Below, in pieces: positions 17,251 to 27,079 of a stretch of 50,675 nucleotides of DNA. Both the position numbers and the translations under genes were made by a program. The stretch's first letter is position 1. Every line of letters begins with the position of its first letter. The notes beneath the pieces are model-generated. The model did no database searches and was not told the DNA's origin. It saw only the letters and a list, made by a program, of their open reading frames with translations. The stretch lies in assembly GCA_003221295.1 (NCBI GenBank), contig QHRA01000176.1, positions 1-50,675 on the forward strand. Reading direction: 5' to 3'. The stretch is from Verrucomicrobiota bacterium (lineage in GTDB: Bacteria > Verrucomicrobiota > Verrucomicrobiia > Chthoniobacterales > UBA10450).

Positions 17251-17642
17251 CCGGCATCCCGCTGCACCGGAATCGGTCGGCCGGCATCATCGACCGCGAC
17301 GTAAACGAAAACGCCGCGCGTCACTAGGATTTGCCGGCCGTGTTCCCGGAAGCGTTCGACCCAAACTTCCACCGGGATGGTCATTGATGTGCGGCCAATT
17401 TTTTCCACCCAGGCATAACACGCAACCGTATCCCCTACTCCTACCGGTTGCAGGAATGATAAACCTTCCATCGCGACAGTAACCACGCGCGCTTTCGCTG
17501 TTTTCGAAGCGAGAATGCCGCTGCCGAGATCCATTTGCGACATCAACCATCCGCCAAAAATATCGCCATTGGGATTTGTGTCCGCCGGCATCGCGATGGT
17601 GCGAATGACCAATTCGCCTTTCGGTTTTTCGGGCGACTGCAT
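17247..17642 (-). CDS. Acyl-CoA thioesterase, YciA-type hotdog fold
   Basis: A 131-residue single hotdog-domain enzyme that hydrolyses acyl-CoA thioesters in the cytoplasm. The family motif NPNGDIFGGWLMSQMDLGSG holds the catalytic Asp region, and VTVAMEGLSFLQPVGVGDTV and GVFVYVAVDDAGRPIPV complete the fold. The start at ATG 17642 (MQSPEKPKGELVIRTIAMPA) is well supported. The chain-length preference cannot be read. Position next to the lipoprotein gene is convergent and carries no functional hint. Confidence 0.92.
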   Translation of the reverse strand: MQSPEKPKGELVIRTIAMPADTNPNGDIFGGWLMSQMDLGSGILASKTAKARVVTVAMEGLSFLQPVGVGDTVACYAWVEKIGRTSMTIPVEVWVERFREHGRQILVTRGVFVYVAVDDAGRPIPVQRDAG

Positions 17643-17665
17643 GTTGAGTGGTCACCTTATAACCG

Positions 17666-17790
17666 GTCATCCCGAGCGAAGTCGAGGGATCCCGATGAGC
17701 TAGCTTTAAGATTTCTGGGCTCTGTCTGTAACGGCGCTCTAAAAGCGCCGAAATTTTTCATGCGCCCGGCGGTCATAGACGCCGCTACAG
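17666..17790. repeat. Family A copy 5 plus family B palindromes
   Basis: A left family A arm (GGTCATCCCGAGCGAAGTCG) begins at 17666, but no matching right arm is present. It is followed by AACGGCGCTCTAAAAGCGCCG (about 17730-17750) and GGCGGTCATAGACGCCGCTACA (about 17767-17788), both palindromic family B forms. They lie between yciA and the end of queA, both on the minus strand. Confidence 0.65.
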
Positions 17791-17809
17791 GATTTAACGT
17801 GAATCACGG

Positions 17810-18862
17810 CTACAAAATCAGCATGCAATCACCGTAGCTAAAGAAACGATACCGTTCCCGCACCGCTTCCTCGTAGGCGCGCAGGATAAGTTCGCGACCG
17901 GCAAATGCGCTTACCAGCATGAGCAGGGTCGAACGCGGCAAATGAAAATTTGTTAGCAAAACATCGACCACTCGAAACTGGAACGGCGGATAAATAAAAA
18001 TATTCGTCTCGCCTTGGCTCGCTTGAATTTTTCCAAAACGGCGCTTAACCGATTCCAAGACCCGAACGGTTGTTGTTCCGATCGCCACGATTCGTCGTGC
18101 CCTCGCAATTGCCTCAGCCGAGCCTGGCGAAATCGAAAATCGCTCGGGATGCATTTGATGTTGAGTGATGTCTTCCACTTTGACCGGACGAAAAGTTGCC
18201 ATCCCGACATGAAGCGTGATGAAAACGTGCGGAAGAGCTCCAAGAATTTGCGGCGTGAAATGCAGTCCGGCCGTGGGCGCCGCAAGTGATCCCTCGTACT
18301 TTGCGAACACCGTTTGATAACGCGCTTCATCCTCTGCCTTGTAGCGGCGGTCTACCACTGCCGACCGCTTGATATACGGCGGCAGAGGCATCGCACCGCC
18401 GTGTTGAAGATCGATGTCGTCAGACAACACGATTTCCCGTGGGCCATCAGCAAAAATTTCGCCCGCTTCCGCGCGCACACCTTGAATAAAAGTGGCTATG
18501 CCTTTCCCAAATTTGCGGCTCGGCTTTACCAACGCCTTCCAATGACAAGGTGCAGTTTTCTCCAGGCATAAAAATTCGATTTTCCCGTCGTCGGAAAAAT
18601 GTCGCGCCGGTAAAACGCGCGAGTTATTTAAAACGAGTAGATCGTCATCGCGCAGAAATTTTTCGAGATCAACGAAATGCGCATGTTCGATTTTCTTCCG
18701 GTCGCGATGCAACACCATCATGCGCGAATCCTGCCGACGCGGCAATGGATGTTGCGCAATCAATTCCCGCGGCAGCTCGTAATTGTAATCATTTAGCCGC
18801 GTACTCACGCTTCCATCATCAAAGGATTTGATCGCGCGCGCAAAGGTGACATCATCAGCCAT
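17810..18862 (-). CDS. queA: tRNA preQ1(34) S-adenosylmethionine ribosyltransferase-isomerase
   Basis: QueA transfers the ribosyl moiety of S-adenosylmethionine to preQ1 in tRNA, making epoxyqueuosine. Motifs are YNYELPRELIAQHPLPRRQD, LLVLNNSRVLPAR, the conserved AAPTAGLHFT (about 194-203), LHVGMATFRPVKVEDI and TNFHLPRSTLLMLVSAFAG. About ten residues (SAVVDRRYKA, 167-176) are extra compared with typical QueA between PPYIKR and EDEARYQTVFA, and their DNA matches the family B palindrome. The ATG at 18862 overlaps the divergent start of the uracil-DNA glycosylase gene. A GTG at 18808 (VSTRLNDYNYEL) is a credible alternative start. No tgt or queG lies in the window. Confidence 0.95.
   Translation of the reverse strand: MADDVTFARAIKSFDDGSVSTRLNDYNYELPRELIAQHPLPRRQDSRMMVLHRDRKKIEHAHFVDLEKFLRDDDLLVLNNSRVLPARHFSDDGKIEFLCLEKTAPCHWKALVKPSRKFGKGIATFIQGVRAEAGEIFADGPREIVLSDDIDLQHGGAMPLPPYIKRSAVVDRRYKAEDEARYQTVFAKYEGSLAAPTAGLHFTPQILGALPHVFITLHVGMATFRPVKVEDITQHQMHPERFSISPGSAEAIARARRIVAIGTTTVRVLESVKRRFGKIQASQGETNIFIYPPFQFRVVDVLLTNFHLPRSTLLMLVSAFAGRELILRAYEEAVRERYRFFSYGDCMLIL
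18335..18364. repeat. Family B palindrome inside queA
   Basis: The stretch GTAGCGGCGGTCTACCACTG at 18341-18360 aligns with the intergenic copy at 19631-19654, with 20 of 24 bases the same by eye. It encodes the ten extra residues of QueA in frame. Confidence 0.65.
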
Positions 18863-19616
18863 GCTTCAGCCCGCGCTTTCCCTCGTTCTCGAAGCGCTCA
18901 GGGAAATTCGCGATTCCCGGGAGAAACCATTCCGCGTTTCCCGCGCGACGCTTAACCGATTGCTTGAGTCTCGACCGGACCACAACGTTGCCGATATTGC
19001 GGCCAAAGCCGCGGCGCTCGGACAGGTGCGCGATCGCGTCTGCGTTTGTATGAAGTGTCCGCACCTCGCGCGGAGCCGCACCCAGACTGTCTTCGGAGTC
19101 GGTAATCCGGATGCGGAGTTGATGTTCGTCGGTGAAGCACCAGGCGCGGATGAAGATGCGCGCGGCGAGCCCTTCGTGGGCCGGGCCGGTCAATTGCTCA
19201 CTCGCATCATCGAGACGATGGGCCTTAGCCGCGACGAGGTTTACATCGCAAATATTTTAAAATGCCGTCCCGACATGCCGAAGGGCGTGTCCGGAAATCG
19301 TCCGCCGACGCCTGAAGAAATGCGGACCTGCATCGGCTATCTGATTGAGCAAATCAAAATCATTCAACCGCGCGTGGTGGTCGCGCTGGGCGCAACCGCA
19401 GTGGAAGGTTTGCTCGGAGCGCGCCGCATGATGCGTGAGTTGCGTGGCAAATGGCATTCCTATCACGACACCCCACTCATGATCACGTATCACCCATCGT
19501 ATTTGCTGCGGAACCAATCGCCCGGTGAGAAACGCAAAGTTTGGGAAGACATGATGGCGGTGCTGGAAAAACTCGACCGCCCGATCAGCGAGAGACAACG
19601 AAACTATTTTCTCTGA
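18861..19616 (+). CDS. Uracil-DNA glycosylase, family 4 (Fe-S type)
   Basis: A 251-residue base-excision enzyme that removes uracil from DNA. Motif 1 is [20 protein letters not shown] with the family 4 GEAPG(A/E)DE form, and motif 2 is HPSYLLRN. Cysteines typical of the 4Fe-4S ligands appear as CMKCPHLA and in ILKCRPDM, with further Cys nearby. The N-terminal 70 residues form the helical extension common in this family. ATG at 18861 ([16 protein letters not shown]) is chosen; a frame opens upstream at 18828. The start overlaps the queA start on the other strand in the sequence CATG. Confidence 0.93.
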   Translation: MLQPALSLVLEALREIRDSREKPFRVSRATLNRLLESRPDHNVADIAAKAAALGQVRDRVCVCMKCPHLARSRTQTVFGVGNPDAELMFVGEAPGADEDARGEPFVGRAGQLLTRIIETMGLSRDEVYIANILKCRPDMPKGVSGNRPPTPEEMRTCIGYLIEQIKIIQPRVVVALGATAVEGLLGARRMMRELRGKWHSYHDTPLMITYHPSYLLRNQSPGEKRKVWEDMMAVLEKLDRPISERQRNYFL

Positions 19617-19912
19617 GCTTGGCTTCTTCTGCAGCGGCGGTCTATGACCGCCGAAAATCGATCGAATCGGTGATCAGATGATAGCCGCGGCCAACGACCG
19701 CGGCTACAACATCGCCAACACGTTTCGCGAAACGTTTTCCTTGTCATTCGTGTCATCCCGAACTCCGAACGCTTCCGGGGTTACGGACCTCGCCTTTGTG
19801 GCCCCCGCGGAGCGTCGCCCAACCAACAATCGTCGACGTGAATTGATAGGGCGAGACTCTAGTCGAGCCAAGACTGACGCGTTGATTCGTTAATTCAACT
19901 GGGGCGCCGCCG
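19617..19912. repeat. Convergent intergenic block with three palindromic repeats
   Basis: This gap of about 296 bases lies between two convergent genes and holds no protein-like frame. It contains family B palindromes at about 19631-19654 (GCAGCGGCGGTCTATGACCG) and 19681-19707 (GCCGCGGCCAACGACCGCGGC), then a family C element at about 19800-19875 with CGCGGAGCGTCGCCCAACCAA and ATAGGGCGAGACTCTAGTCG as inverted ends. It may end transcription in both directions. Confidence 0.7.
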
Positions 19913-20902
19913 CTACAGCTTTGCTCGCGCCCTTCGCAACCGGCTCCGACTTGCAAGCGTGATCGTGGTTGACGCAATCATGCCGCGCACTTCATTGCGC
20001 GGAACTTTCACGCGTGTGCGTAAAGCTTCCAATCCGCTTTCCTCGAGTAGTGAGAGAGTGCGTACTCCGATCATTGCCGGCAGAACTGTGGCTACGCGCA
20101 CTCGCGGCGGATTGATCGCAATGGAATACTCCAGCCCCGCGTCCAACCCAGCGCGCGCTTCCGCGACCCACCGCAAATAAATTGGCAGAAAATCAGCCGG
20201 CCCGTTCAGCAGATCGGACACCGAAAGATTGGCGGCACGCAATTCGTCCTCCGGAAAATAACAGCGACCTGCGCGTAAATCGCTGCCCGCGTCGCGTAAA
20301 ATATTTACCAACTGCAACCCGCGACCATAATTCGTTCCCAGCTCGAGCATGTCCGCTTCGTCGCGTGCCGTGAAACTCTGCACTTTGCGAAAACAAACGC
20401 GCGTCCAAAATTCGCCTACGCAACCGGCAACCAAATAGGTGTACTCGCGCAATTCCTCTGCATTACCCAGCGCCGCGGGTCCTCCACCCCATCGCGTCAA
20501 ATCCTGACGCTGACCACGCGTGATGATCGCGAGCAGTTCGCGAACATCGCGCTGATCTTCCGGCGAAAGATTTTCCAGCGACCGCAAAATTGCCTCCGCT
20601 GATTCCAACAGCGTCCTTTCCCCCTCCGTCATCCCGAGCGCAGTCGAGGGATCCCGTTGCGAAACAAGAAGCTCTTTCAATGCTTCCCCAATCGCTTGGT
20701 CTTTTCCCGCAATTCCCGCCGCGAAGCGATCCAGCAATTCGATTCGTTTTTCAACATCAACGGCACTGCTGTCGGCAATGGTGTCGCTCGTTCGCGCCAA
20801 TAGATAAGCCAGCGCGACTGGTTCCCGCAGCGCACGTGGCAGTAAGCGAATCGAAATATAAAACGAACGCGAAACCGGTTTCAGCAATTCGAACTGTTTC
20901 AC
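19913..20902 (-). CDS. Squalene/phytoene synthase family enzyme
   Basis: A trans-isoprenyl diphosphate synthase that joins two prenyl diphosphates head to head, giving squalene or phytoene. From GTG 20902 it is about 329 residues: KQFELLKPVSRSFYISIRLL at the N terminus, the first aspartate motif DTIAD, then YTYLVAGCVGEFWTRVCF, and the second motif RGLQLVNILRDAGSD. These features fit the squalene synthase branch. The frame is open to 21100 but would then overlap the divergent hemW gene. Residues corresponding to 20663-20622 (SQRDPSTALGMTEG) come from a family A repeat and look like an in-frame insertion. Squalene would feed hopanoids, in line with the hpnJ-like gene at the right edge. Confidence 0.88.
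   Translation of the reverse strand: MKQFELLKPVSRSFYISIRLLPRALREPVALAYLLARTSDTIADSSAVDVEKRIELLDRFAAGIAGKDQAIGEALKELLVSQRDPSTALGMTEGERTLLESAEAILRSLENLSPEDQRDVRELLAIITRGQRQDLTRWGGGPAALGNAEELREYTYLVAGCVGEFWTRVCFRKVQSFTARDEADMLELGTNYGRGLQLVNILRDAGSDLRAGRCYFPEDELRAANLSVSDLLNGPADFLPIYLRWVAEARAGLDAGLEYSIAINPPRVRVATVLPAMIGVRTLSLLEESGLEALRTRVKVPRNEVRGMIASTTITLASRSRLRRARAKL
20622..20663. repeat. Family A repeat arm inside the squalene synthase gene
   Basis: The arm CCGTCATCCCGAGCGCAGTC followed by GAGGGATCCCG (20626-20656) is the standard family A left arm. It encodes SQRDPSTALGMTEG in the synthase, between conserved helices. Only one arm is present, as in copies 5 and 7. Confidence 0.75.
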
Positions 20903-20973
20903 AGGCAAAGGTTGCTCAGCTCGATCCGATCCGCGAGATGTAACTGTGGAAGCGTCGGAAGATTTACGATTCT

Positions 20974-22095
20974 GTGAACGAACCTGAGACGCACACCTCA
21001 AACGTGATCCGGCACCTTTACGTTCATTTTCCATTCTGCGCGCGCATTTGTCCTTACTGTGCTTTTTACAAGACGCGCGGGAACGCAGCGGAGGTCGCAC
21101 GCTTTTGCGAGGCGCTCATCTTCGAAGCGAGGCGAGTTGCGGAAAAATTTCCCCTGATGCTGGAAACAATATTCTTCGGCGGCGGCACCCCAACCGTTCT
21201 CAGCACGGCTCAACTGAAGAACTTGCTCGAGCTATTTCACGAAATTTTCGATCTCGGCGCATTGCGTGAATGGAGCATTGAGGCAAACCCTGGGAGCGTC
21301 TCGGCAAAGAAAGCGGCGGCGTTACGCGAGTCCGGTATCAACCGTATCAGCCTCGGCGTGCAAAGTTGGGACAACCAGCTTTTGAATTTGCTGGGCCGCG
21401 AGCATCATGCAGCCCAGGCAGAAGAGTCGTTTCATATTTTTCGCAGCGCCGGATTTTCCAACATCAGCGTCGACTTGATGTTTGCGTTACCCGGGCAAAC
21501 GGAAACGCAATGGCGCGGTTCCTTGCAGAAAACGATCGCGCTCCAGCCCGAACATATTTCTACCTACTGCCTCACCTATGAGGAGGACACTGAGTTTCTC
21601 GCGCGATTCGCACGTGGCGAATTCGCTGTTAACGATGAAACCGAAGCACGCTTTCTTGACTTGGCGATGACGACGCTCGAGAGCGCTGGCTACGAGCATT
21701 ACGAGATTTCAAATTATGCGCGTCCGGGATTTCGCTCCGAGCACAATCGGGCTTACTGGCGCGGCGCGGACTATATCGGGATCGGTCCAAGTGCGTTTTC
21801 GACGCGCGGATTCGAGCGCTGGCAGAACATCGCCGATCATAATGAATACGCCCGGCGCCTGTTCGCCAACGAATCACCGATCACGTCGATCGAAAAATTA
21901 ACTCCCACAATGAAACGGACCGAGCACATCGCACTCGGCTTGCGGACGAGCGAGGGAATTGTCGTCGATACGATCGATCAAAATCAGGCAGAGGAATTGA
22001 TCAGCGACGGATTGCTCGCGCGCAGGGCAAATCGCTTCGCTTTGACTCGCGCCGGGAAATTGCTAGCCGATTCCGTCGCCGAAGAGTTGTTGTAG
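20974..22095 (+). CDS. hemW: HemW-like radical SAM protein (heme chaperone family)
   Basis: A 373-residue radical SAM protein of the HemW branch, long annotated as oxygen-independent coproporphyrinogen oxidase but shown in several bacteria to be a heme-handling protein. The 4Fe-4S motif is C-x3-C-x2-C in PFCARICPYCAFYK. It also has FFGGGTPTVLS, EANPGSVS, NRISLGVQSWD, VDLMFALPGQT and SEHNRAYWRGADYIGIGPSA. The C terminus has the winged-helix-like HemN_C part. The start is GTG at 20974. An HNxxYW heme-binding motif is present as HNRAYW, supporting HemW over HemN. Confidence 0.93.
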   Translation: MNEPETHTSNVIRHLYVHFPFCARICPYCAFYKTRGNAAEVARFCEALIFEARRVAEKFPLMLETIFFGGGTPTVLSTAQLKNLLELFHEIFDLGALREWSIEANPGSVSAKKAAALRESGINRISLGVQSWDNQLLNLLGREHHAAQAEESFHIFRSAGFSNISVDLMFALPGQTETQWRGSLQKTIALQPEHISTYCLTYEEDTEFLARFARGEFAVNDETEARFLDLAMTTLESAGYEHYEISNYARPGFRSEHNRAYWRGADYIGIGPSAFSTRGFERWQNIADHNEYARRLFANESPITSIEKLTPTMKRTEHIALGLRTSEGIVVDTIDQNQAEELISDGLLARRANRFALTRAGKLLADSVAEELL

Positions 22096-22284
22096 ATCCG
22101 CCGGCAATCCCTCCGGGCAGCACACGCGTCTCGCGTGTTGGCGATCGCGTCCTCGCGATCGCGGACTTTTCTGTAAACCTGTTTCGGCGAGACGCGTGCG
22201 CTACCGAGATTCCTTCATGCCGGCTTCTGCCGAGGGACGAGATTTTTCTCGTCCTGACGTGCGGAAGCACGTTCCTCCAAAGAA
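22096..22284. repeat. Cluster of palindromes between convergent hemW and uppS
   Basis: Several hairpins lie in tandem: CACACGCG-TCT-CGCGTGTT at about 22119-22139, GGCGATCGCG-TCCT-CGCGATCGC at about 22140-22164, GGACGAGATTTTTCTCGTCC at about 22234-22255 and ACGTGCGGAAGCACGTTC at about 22257-22275. GCGAGACGCGTGCG at about 22188-22202 is complementary to the first hairpin (CGCGTCTCGC), so a larger fold is possible. No gene is seen. Confidence 0.7.
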
Positions 22285-22995
22285 TCACACCCCGCCGTAA
22301 CGGCGTTGCCGTTTCGCGAAATCGTCAACCGCCGCAAACAAATCTTTCCTCGTGAAATCCGGCCACAGCTTTGGCGTCACATACATTTCGGTATAAGAAA
22401 GCTGCCAGAGCAAAAAATTGGAAATCCGCATCTCACCAGAGGTGCGAATCAGCAGGTCCGGATCAGGATAATACCGGGTGTAAAGATGTTTGCTGAACAT
22501 CTCTGGATTAATCATCGCTCGATCAATGTGGCCGGCTTCGACTTCGCGCAGCAAACTGCGAATTCCATCGATGATCTCGTCGCGGCCACCGTAACTGAGC
22601 GCGAGAATGAGGGTAAGCCCGGTGTTTGAGGCCGTGCGTTTGATCGATTCGTGCAATCGCTTCTGGCAGTTGTCCGGTAAATCGGTCAGTCGTCCGATTG
22701 CCTGTAGCCGGACATTTTTCTCGATTAGCTCCGGCGTTTTATCCTTTAAAAATTTCTCGAGCAACCGCATCAACGCGAAGACTTCGCTTTTTGGTCGCTG
22801 CCAGTTTTCCGCGGAGAAGGCGTAGAGCGTAAGGTACGCCACCTTCAATTCGCCGCAGCCTTCCACACATTCGCGCACCGCGTCCGCCCCTTTCTCGTGG
22901 CCCTTGATCCGCGGTAAACCACGCTGCCTGGCCCAGCGACCGTTCCCATCCATGATGATGGCGATATGTCGCGGAATGATTTTTGGCGTCGCCAT
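22285..22995 (-). CDS. uppS: Isoprenyl transferase (undecaprenyl diphosphate synthase)
   Basis: A 236-residue cis-prenyltransferase that makes undecaprenyl diphosphate, the lipid carrier for peptidoglycan and surface sugars. The conserved N-terminal block is IIMDGNGRWARQRGLP followed by KGHEKGADAV, and AFSAENWQRP is also typical. The C-terminal block RTSGEMRISNFLLWQLSYTE is diagnostic. ATG at 22995 is preferred over the TTG at 23001. It begins two bases after the purA stop, so the two genes are coupled. uppP, which recycles the product, lies about 2 kb away. Confidence 0.96.
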   Translation of the reverse strand: MATPKIIPRHIAIIMDGNGRWARQRGLPRIKGHEKGADAVRECVEGCGELKVAYLTLYAFSAENWQRPKSEVFALMRLLEKFLKDKTPELIEKNVRLQAIGRLTDLPDNCQKRLHESIKRTASNTGLTLILALSYGGRDEIIDGIRSLLREVEAGHIDRAMINPEMFSKHLYTRYYPDPDLLIRTSGEMRISNFLLWQLSYTEMYVTPKLWPDFTRKDLFAAVDDFAKRQRRYGGV

Positions 22996-22997
22996 CC

Positions 22998-24323
<1,326 letters not shown>

Positions 24324-24401
24324 TCACAGGATAAGAGCAGCGGCGTGCCGCGCAAGACCATTCTGGACATGCGGCACGATAATGAGGTATCTGAACAAAA
24401 T

Positions 24402-24545
24402 ATGCGTACCATCCTACTGATCATTCTGGTGCTGTTGTTAATTGGCGCATTGCCGACCTGGCCCTATAGCTCGGGCTGGGGTTATTATCCGGGCGGCGGG
24501 TTATTGCTTCTGATAATCTTAATCCTGGTCCTTTGGCGGGCCTAG
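24402..24545 (+). CDS. DUF3309-type small membrane protein
   Basis: A 47-residue protein: MRTILLIILVLLLIGALPTW, then PYSSGWGYYPGGG and a second hydrophobic stretch ending LWRA. This double-helix hairpin with the GALPTWPYS...WGYYP core is the hallmark of DUF3309. Its function is unknown. The frame extends upstream in the same phase to 24108, but that part is antisense to purA and not conserved. The protein is divergent from purA. Confidence 0.85.
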   Translation: MRTILLIILVLLLIGALPTWPYSSGWGYYPGGGLLLLIILILVLWRA

Positions 24546-24616
24546 CGCGTCTGTTTCTGCATATCGGGAGCGCCGGCTTCCGCTACATTCGGCATCCCTG
24601 CCGAATGATGAGTCAT

Positions 24617-25021
24617 TTACTTCGCCACCACTCGCACCACCGGCAACGGAAAACGCAAACGCAATTCGTCCTGAAGATAAATCTCGACGTGATGCAGTCC
24701 GAATTGCTGGAACTGCACCCCGCCAAAGTAATGAACATTCGTGGCGTGCCCTTCCATATCCTTTAACTCAAAATCCACCTCCGCCTGCGCCAGCACCTGT
24801 TGCTCATCTACCCCAATGATGCGCGAGCGCTGCTTGAATTTTCCCGCGCCGCTGCACCAACGCGACCAAATGCAAAGTCGCATGCAGGTGATGGGCAACT
24901 GCGGGGCGGGCACGATATTGATCACGCCCACCAGTGTCTGCATGCCATTGAATTCGTGCCGGACATCCTCGCACAGCACGCAGCTTTGCAGATCGGGCAG
25001 GATAACGTCGGTCGCAGCCAT
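24617..25021 (-). CDS. Conserved hypothetical protein, DUF6941-like
   Basis: A 134-residue soluble protein without signal or membrane segment. The N-terminal LPDLQSCVLCEDVRHEFNGM followed by TLVGVINIVPAPQLP resembles the DUF6941 pattern, in which a CDD/CEDVR segment and a LVG-v segment recur. The remainder is beta-rich (VDFELKDMEGHATNVHYFGG, YLQDELRLRFPLPVVRV). No function is known. It follows the uppP start at a distance of four bases on the same strand, so the two may be cotranscribed, with uppP second... the gene lies downstream of uppP in the minus direction. Confidence 0.55.
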   Translation of the reverse strand: MAATDVILPDLQSCVLCEDVRHEFNGMQTLVGVINIVPAPQLPITCMRLCIWSRWCSGAGKFKQRSRIIGVDEQQVLAQAEVDFELKDMEGHATNVHYFGGVQFQQFGLHHVEIYLQDELRLRFPLPVVRVVAK

Positions 25022-25024
25022 TTC

Positions 25025-25885
25025 TTAAATCAAACCGCCAATGAGCAGCGCGAATAACACTACCGCGAAAATAATCCGATAAATCGCAAACGGCGCGAAC
25101 CCACGCGCCCGCACCCAGTTCATAAACCAGGCAACAACGCCCAAGGCCACCACAAATGAAACAATTGCGCCAATCATTAGCACTACCCAATTGTGCCCGG
25201 TCATCACCAGCGGCGCGAGTCTTGTTTCATCGCTACCGTGCCGCAAGGTCTTGAGCAAATCGTAGCCGGTCGCAACTACCATCGTCGGCATGGAAAGGAA
25301 AAACGAAAACTCCAACGCTGCGCTCCGGGAAAGCCCGGCCAACTGCCCGGCCGCAATGGTTGACATCGAACGCGAGGTTCCCGGGAAAACAGCCGATGCA
25401 ATCTGGGCGAAACCGATCCAGGCTGCCTGCGGCAACGACATTTCCTCCATTCGCAATGTGCGTGGATTGCGACACAACGCGTCCACCAACCACATGATGA
25501 CGCCGCCGATGAACAGTGCCCACGCCATCACCCAAAGATTTTCCAGGTTCCGCCCGATTTGTTTTTTCAAAAGAAACGATGGCACCGCGGTGATCACAAA
25601 GGCGATGAGGGTGAGACCGAGTGGATGCGTGAAAAGATTACGCCTTCCACTTTCGCCGCGCGGGAAAGTCGCAAGAAATTTCAGGATTCGATTCCAAAAA
25701 TAAACCGGCAGCGCCAGGATTGCTCCCAGTTGGATCACGATCGTGTACATCTTCCAATAAGCATCGTGCAGATCGAGATGTAGCAGCGCCTCGACGATCC
25801 GGAGATGAGCGGTCGAGCTAACCGGCAAAAATTCCGTTAGTCCTTCGACTACGCCGAGTAAAATGGATAGAAGAAAATCGTTCAC
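25025..25885 (-). CDS. uppP: Undecaprenyl-diphosphatase
   Basis: A 286-residue inner-membrane phosphatase (BacA family) that recycles undecaprenyl diphosphate to the monophosphate. The catalytic region is EGLTEFLPVSSTAHLRIVEA at the N terminus (Glu-rich motif and Ser of motif 1), and motif 2 is PGTSRSMSTIAAGQLAG. About eight membrane segments are present. ATG at 25885 (MNDFLLSILLGVVEGLTEFL) is a strong start. It pairs functionally with uppS in the same window. The DUF6941-like gene follows at once. Confidence 0.96.
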   Translation of the reverse strand: MNDFLLSILLGVVEGLTEFLPVSSTAHLRIVEALLHLDLHDAYWKMYTIVIQLGAILALPVYFWNRILKFLATFPRGESGRRNLFTHPLGLTLIAFVITAVPSFLLKKQIGRNLENLWVMAWALFIGGVIMWLVDALCRNPRTLRMEEMSLPQAAWIGFAQIASAVFPGTSRSMSTIAAGQLAGLSRSAALEFSFFLSMPTMVVATGYDLLKTLRHGSDETRLAPLVMTGHNWVVLMIGAIVSFVVALGVVAWFMNWVRARGFAPFAIYRIIFAVVLFALLIGGLI

Positions 25886-26008
25886 TGTGACAGCTCTACC
25901 CTCTTGTTCGTGCTTTCGCTACAATCGCAGGAGCGTCATCTTCAGCGTGTCCATGGTCAAAATTAATTTTGATTGGTCCGCAACCGAACCTCATTGTCAC
26001 CTCTCGCG

Positions 26009-27079
26009 ATGAAACTCTTCGTTACCGGAATCTGCGGCTTTGTCGGTAGTTCGCTCGCAACCTGGTTTCGTGAGCGTCGGCCTTCTTTCAAAATTAACGG
26101 GATCGATAACTTCGTCAGGCCCGGAAGCGAGACGAATCGTTCGATCTTGCGCTCACGAGGAATCACCGTCCAGCACGGCGATGTTCGAAACGCCTCGGAC
26201 TTCGAGAACCTTCCTGCGGTTGATTGGGTAATTGATGCCGCTGCTAATCCCAGTGTCCTCGCCGGAGTAGACAATCGCAGCAGCTCGCGGCAGGTGATCG
26301 AACACAACCTCTACGGAACGGCAAATGTCCTTGAATATTGCAAACGCGTTAAAGCAGGCCTGGTTCTCCTGAGTACCAGCCGTGTCTACTCTATTCCTGC
26401 GCTGGCGGGGTTGCCGTTAATCAAAGGCAACCACGCTTTCGAATGGGATAAAGCCGCCGCTCCGGTTCAGGGCGCGTCAGCTAACGGGCTAACGACGCAA
26501 TTCTCAACTTCACCTCCGGTTTCACTCTATGGCAGCACCAAGCTGGCTTCCGAGTACCTGGCTCTGGAATACCAATACAGTTTCTCTTTTCCATTATGGA
26601 TTAATCGCTGCGGCGTTATCGCGGGAGCAGGGCAGTTTGGAACCGCAGAGCAAGGGATTTTCTCTTACTGGATACATGCCTACTCGCAAAAGGGCCCGCT
26701 GAAATACATCGGGTTTGATGGCTCGGGCCGGCAGGTTAGGGACGGGCTTCATCCCAACGATTTGGCCGAGCTTGTCGCACAGCAAATAGAATACTCTCAG
26801 AAACCGGAAGCCATGACGTTCAACGTCGGAGGGGGCGCCGCTAACGCCATGTCTCTGGCGCAACTTACAAGCTGGTGCGCCGAGCGTTTCGGAAAACATT
26901 CGCTCGAATCCGATCTGACCCCGCGTTCTTTCGATGTTCCTTGGCTGGTGATGGATAATCGACAAATCGCTGCCCAGTTTAACTGGCGTCCAAAGCGTGA
27001 CCTGCCGTCCATCCTCGATGAAATTGCCAACCACGCGCAATGCAATCCGCATTGGCTCGACCTCTCCTCTGCGCCATGA
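26009..27079 (+). CDS. NAD-dependent nucleotide-sugar epimerase (CDP-paratose/tyvelose epimerase-like)
   Basis: A 356-residue extended SDR enzyme. The Rossmann motif is GICGFVGSSL (residues 7-16) and the catalytic Tyr-Lys pair is YGSTK; LLSTSRVYS supplies the Ser. The combination with INRCGVIAGAGQFGTAEQG and FNVGGGAANAMSLAQLT resembles CDP-tyvelose 2-epimerases and relatives. ATG at 26009 is used; a GTG-type opening upstream at 25973 is not needed. The stop overlaps the start of the GT2 gene (ATGA). It probably works in the synthesis of a surface sugar together with the next two genes. The exact substrate is open. Confidence 0.85.
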   Translation: MKLFVTGICGFVGSSLATWFRERRPSFKINGIDNFVRPGSETNRSILRSRGITVQHGDVRNASDFENLPAVDWVIDAAANPSVLAGVDNRSSSRQVIEHNLYGTANVLEYCKRVKAGLVLLSTSRVYSIPALAGLPLIKGNHAFEWDKAAAPVQGASANGLTTQFSTSPPVSLYGSTKLASEYLALEYQYSFSFPLWINRCGVIAGAGQFGTAEQGIFSYWIHAYSQKGPLKYIGFDGSGRQVRDGLHPNDLAELVAQQIEYSQKPEAMTFNVGGGAANAMSLAQLTSWCAERFGKHSLESDLTPRSFDVPWLVMDNRQIAAQFNWRPKRDLPSILDEIANHAQCNPHWLDLSSAP

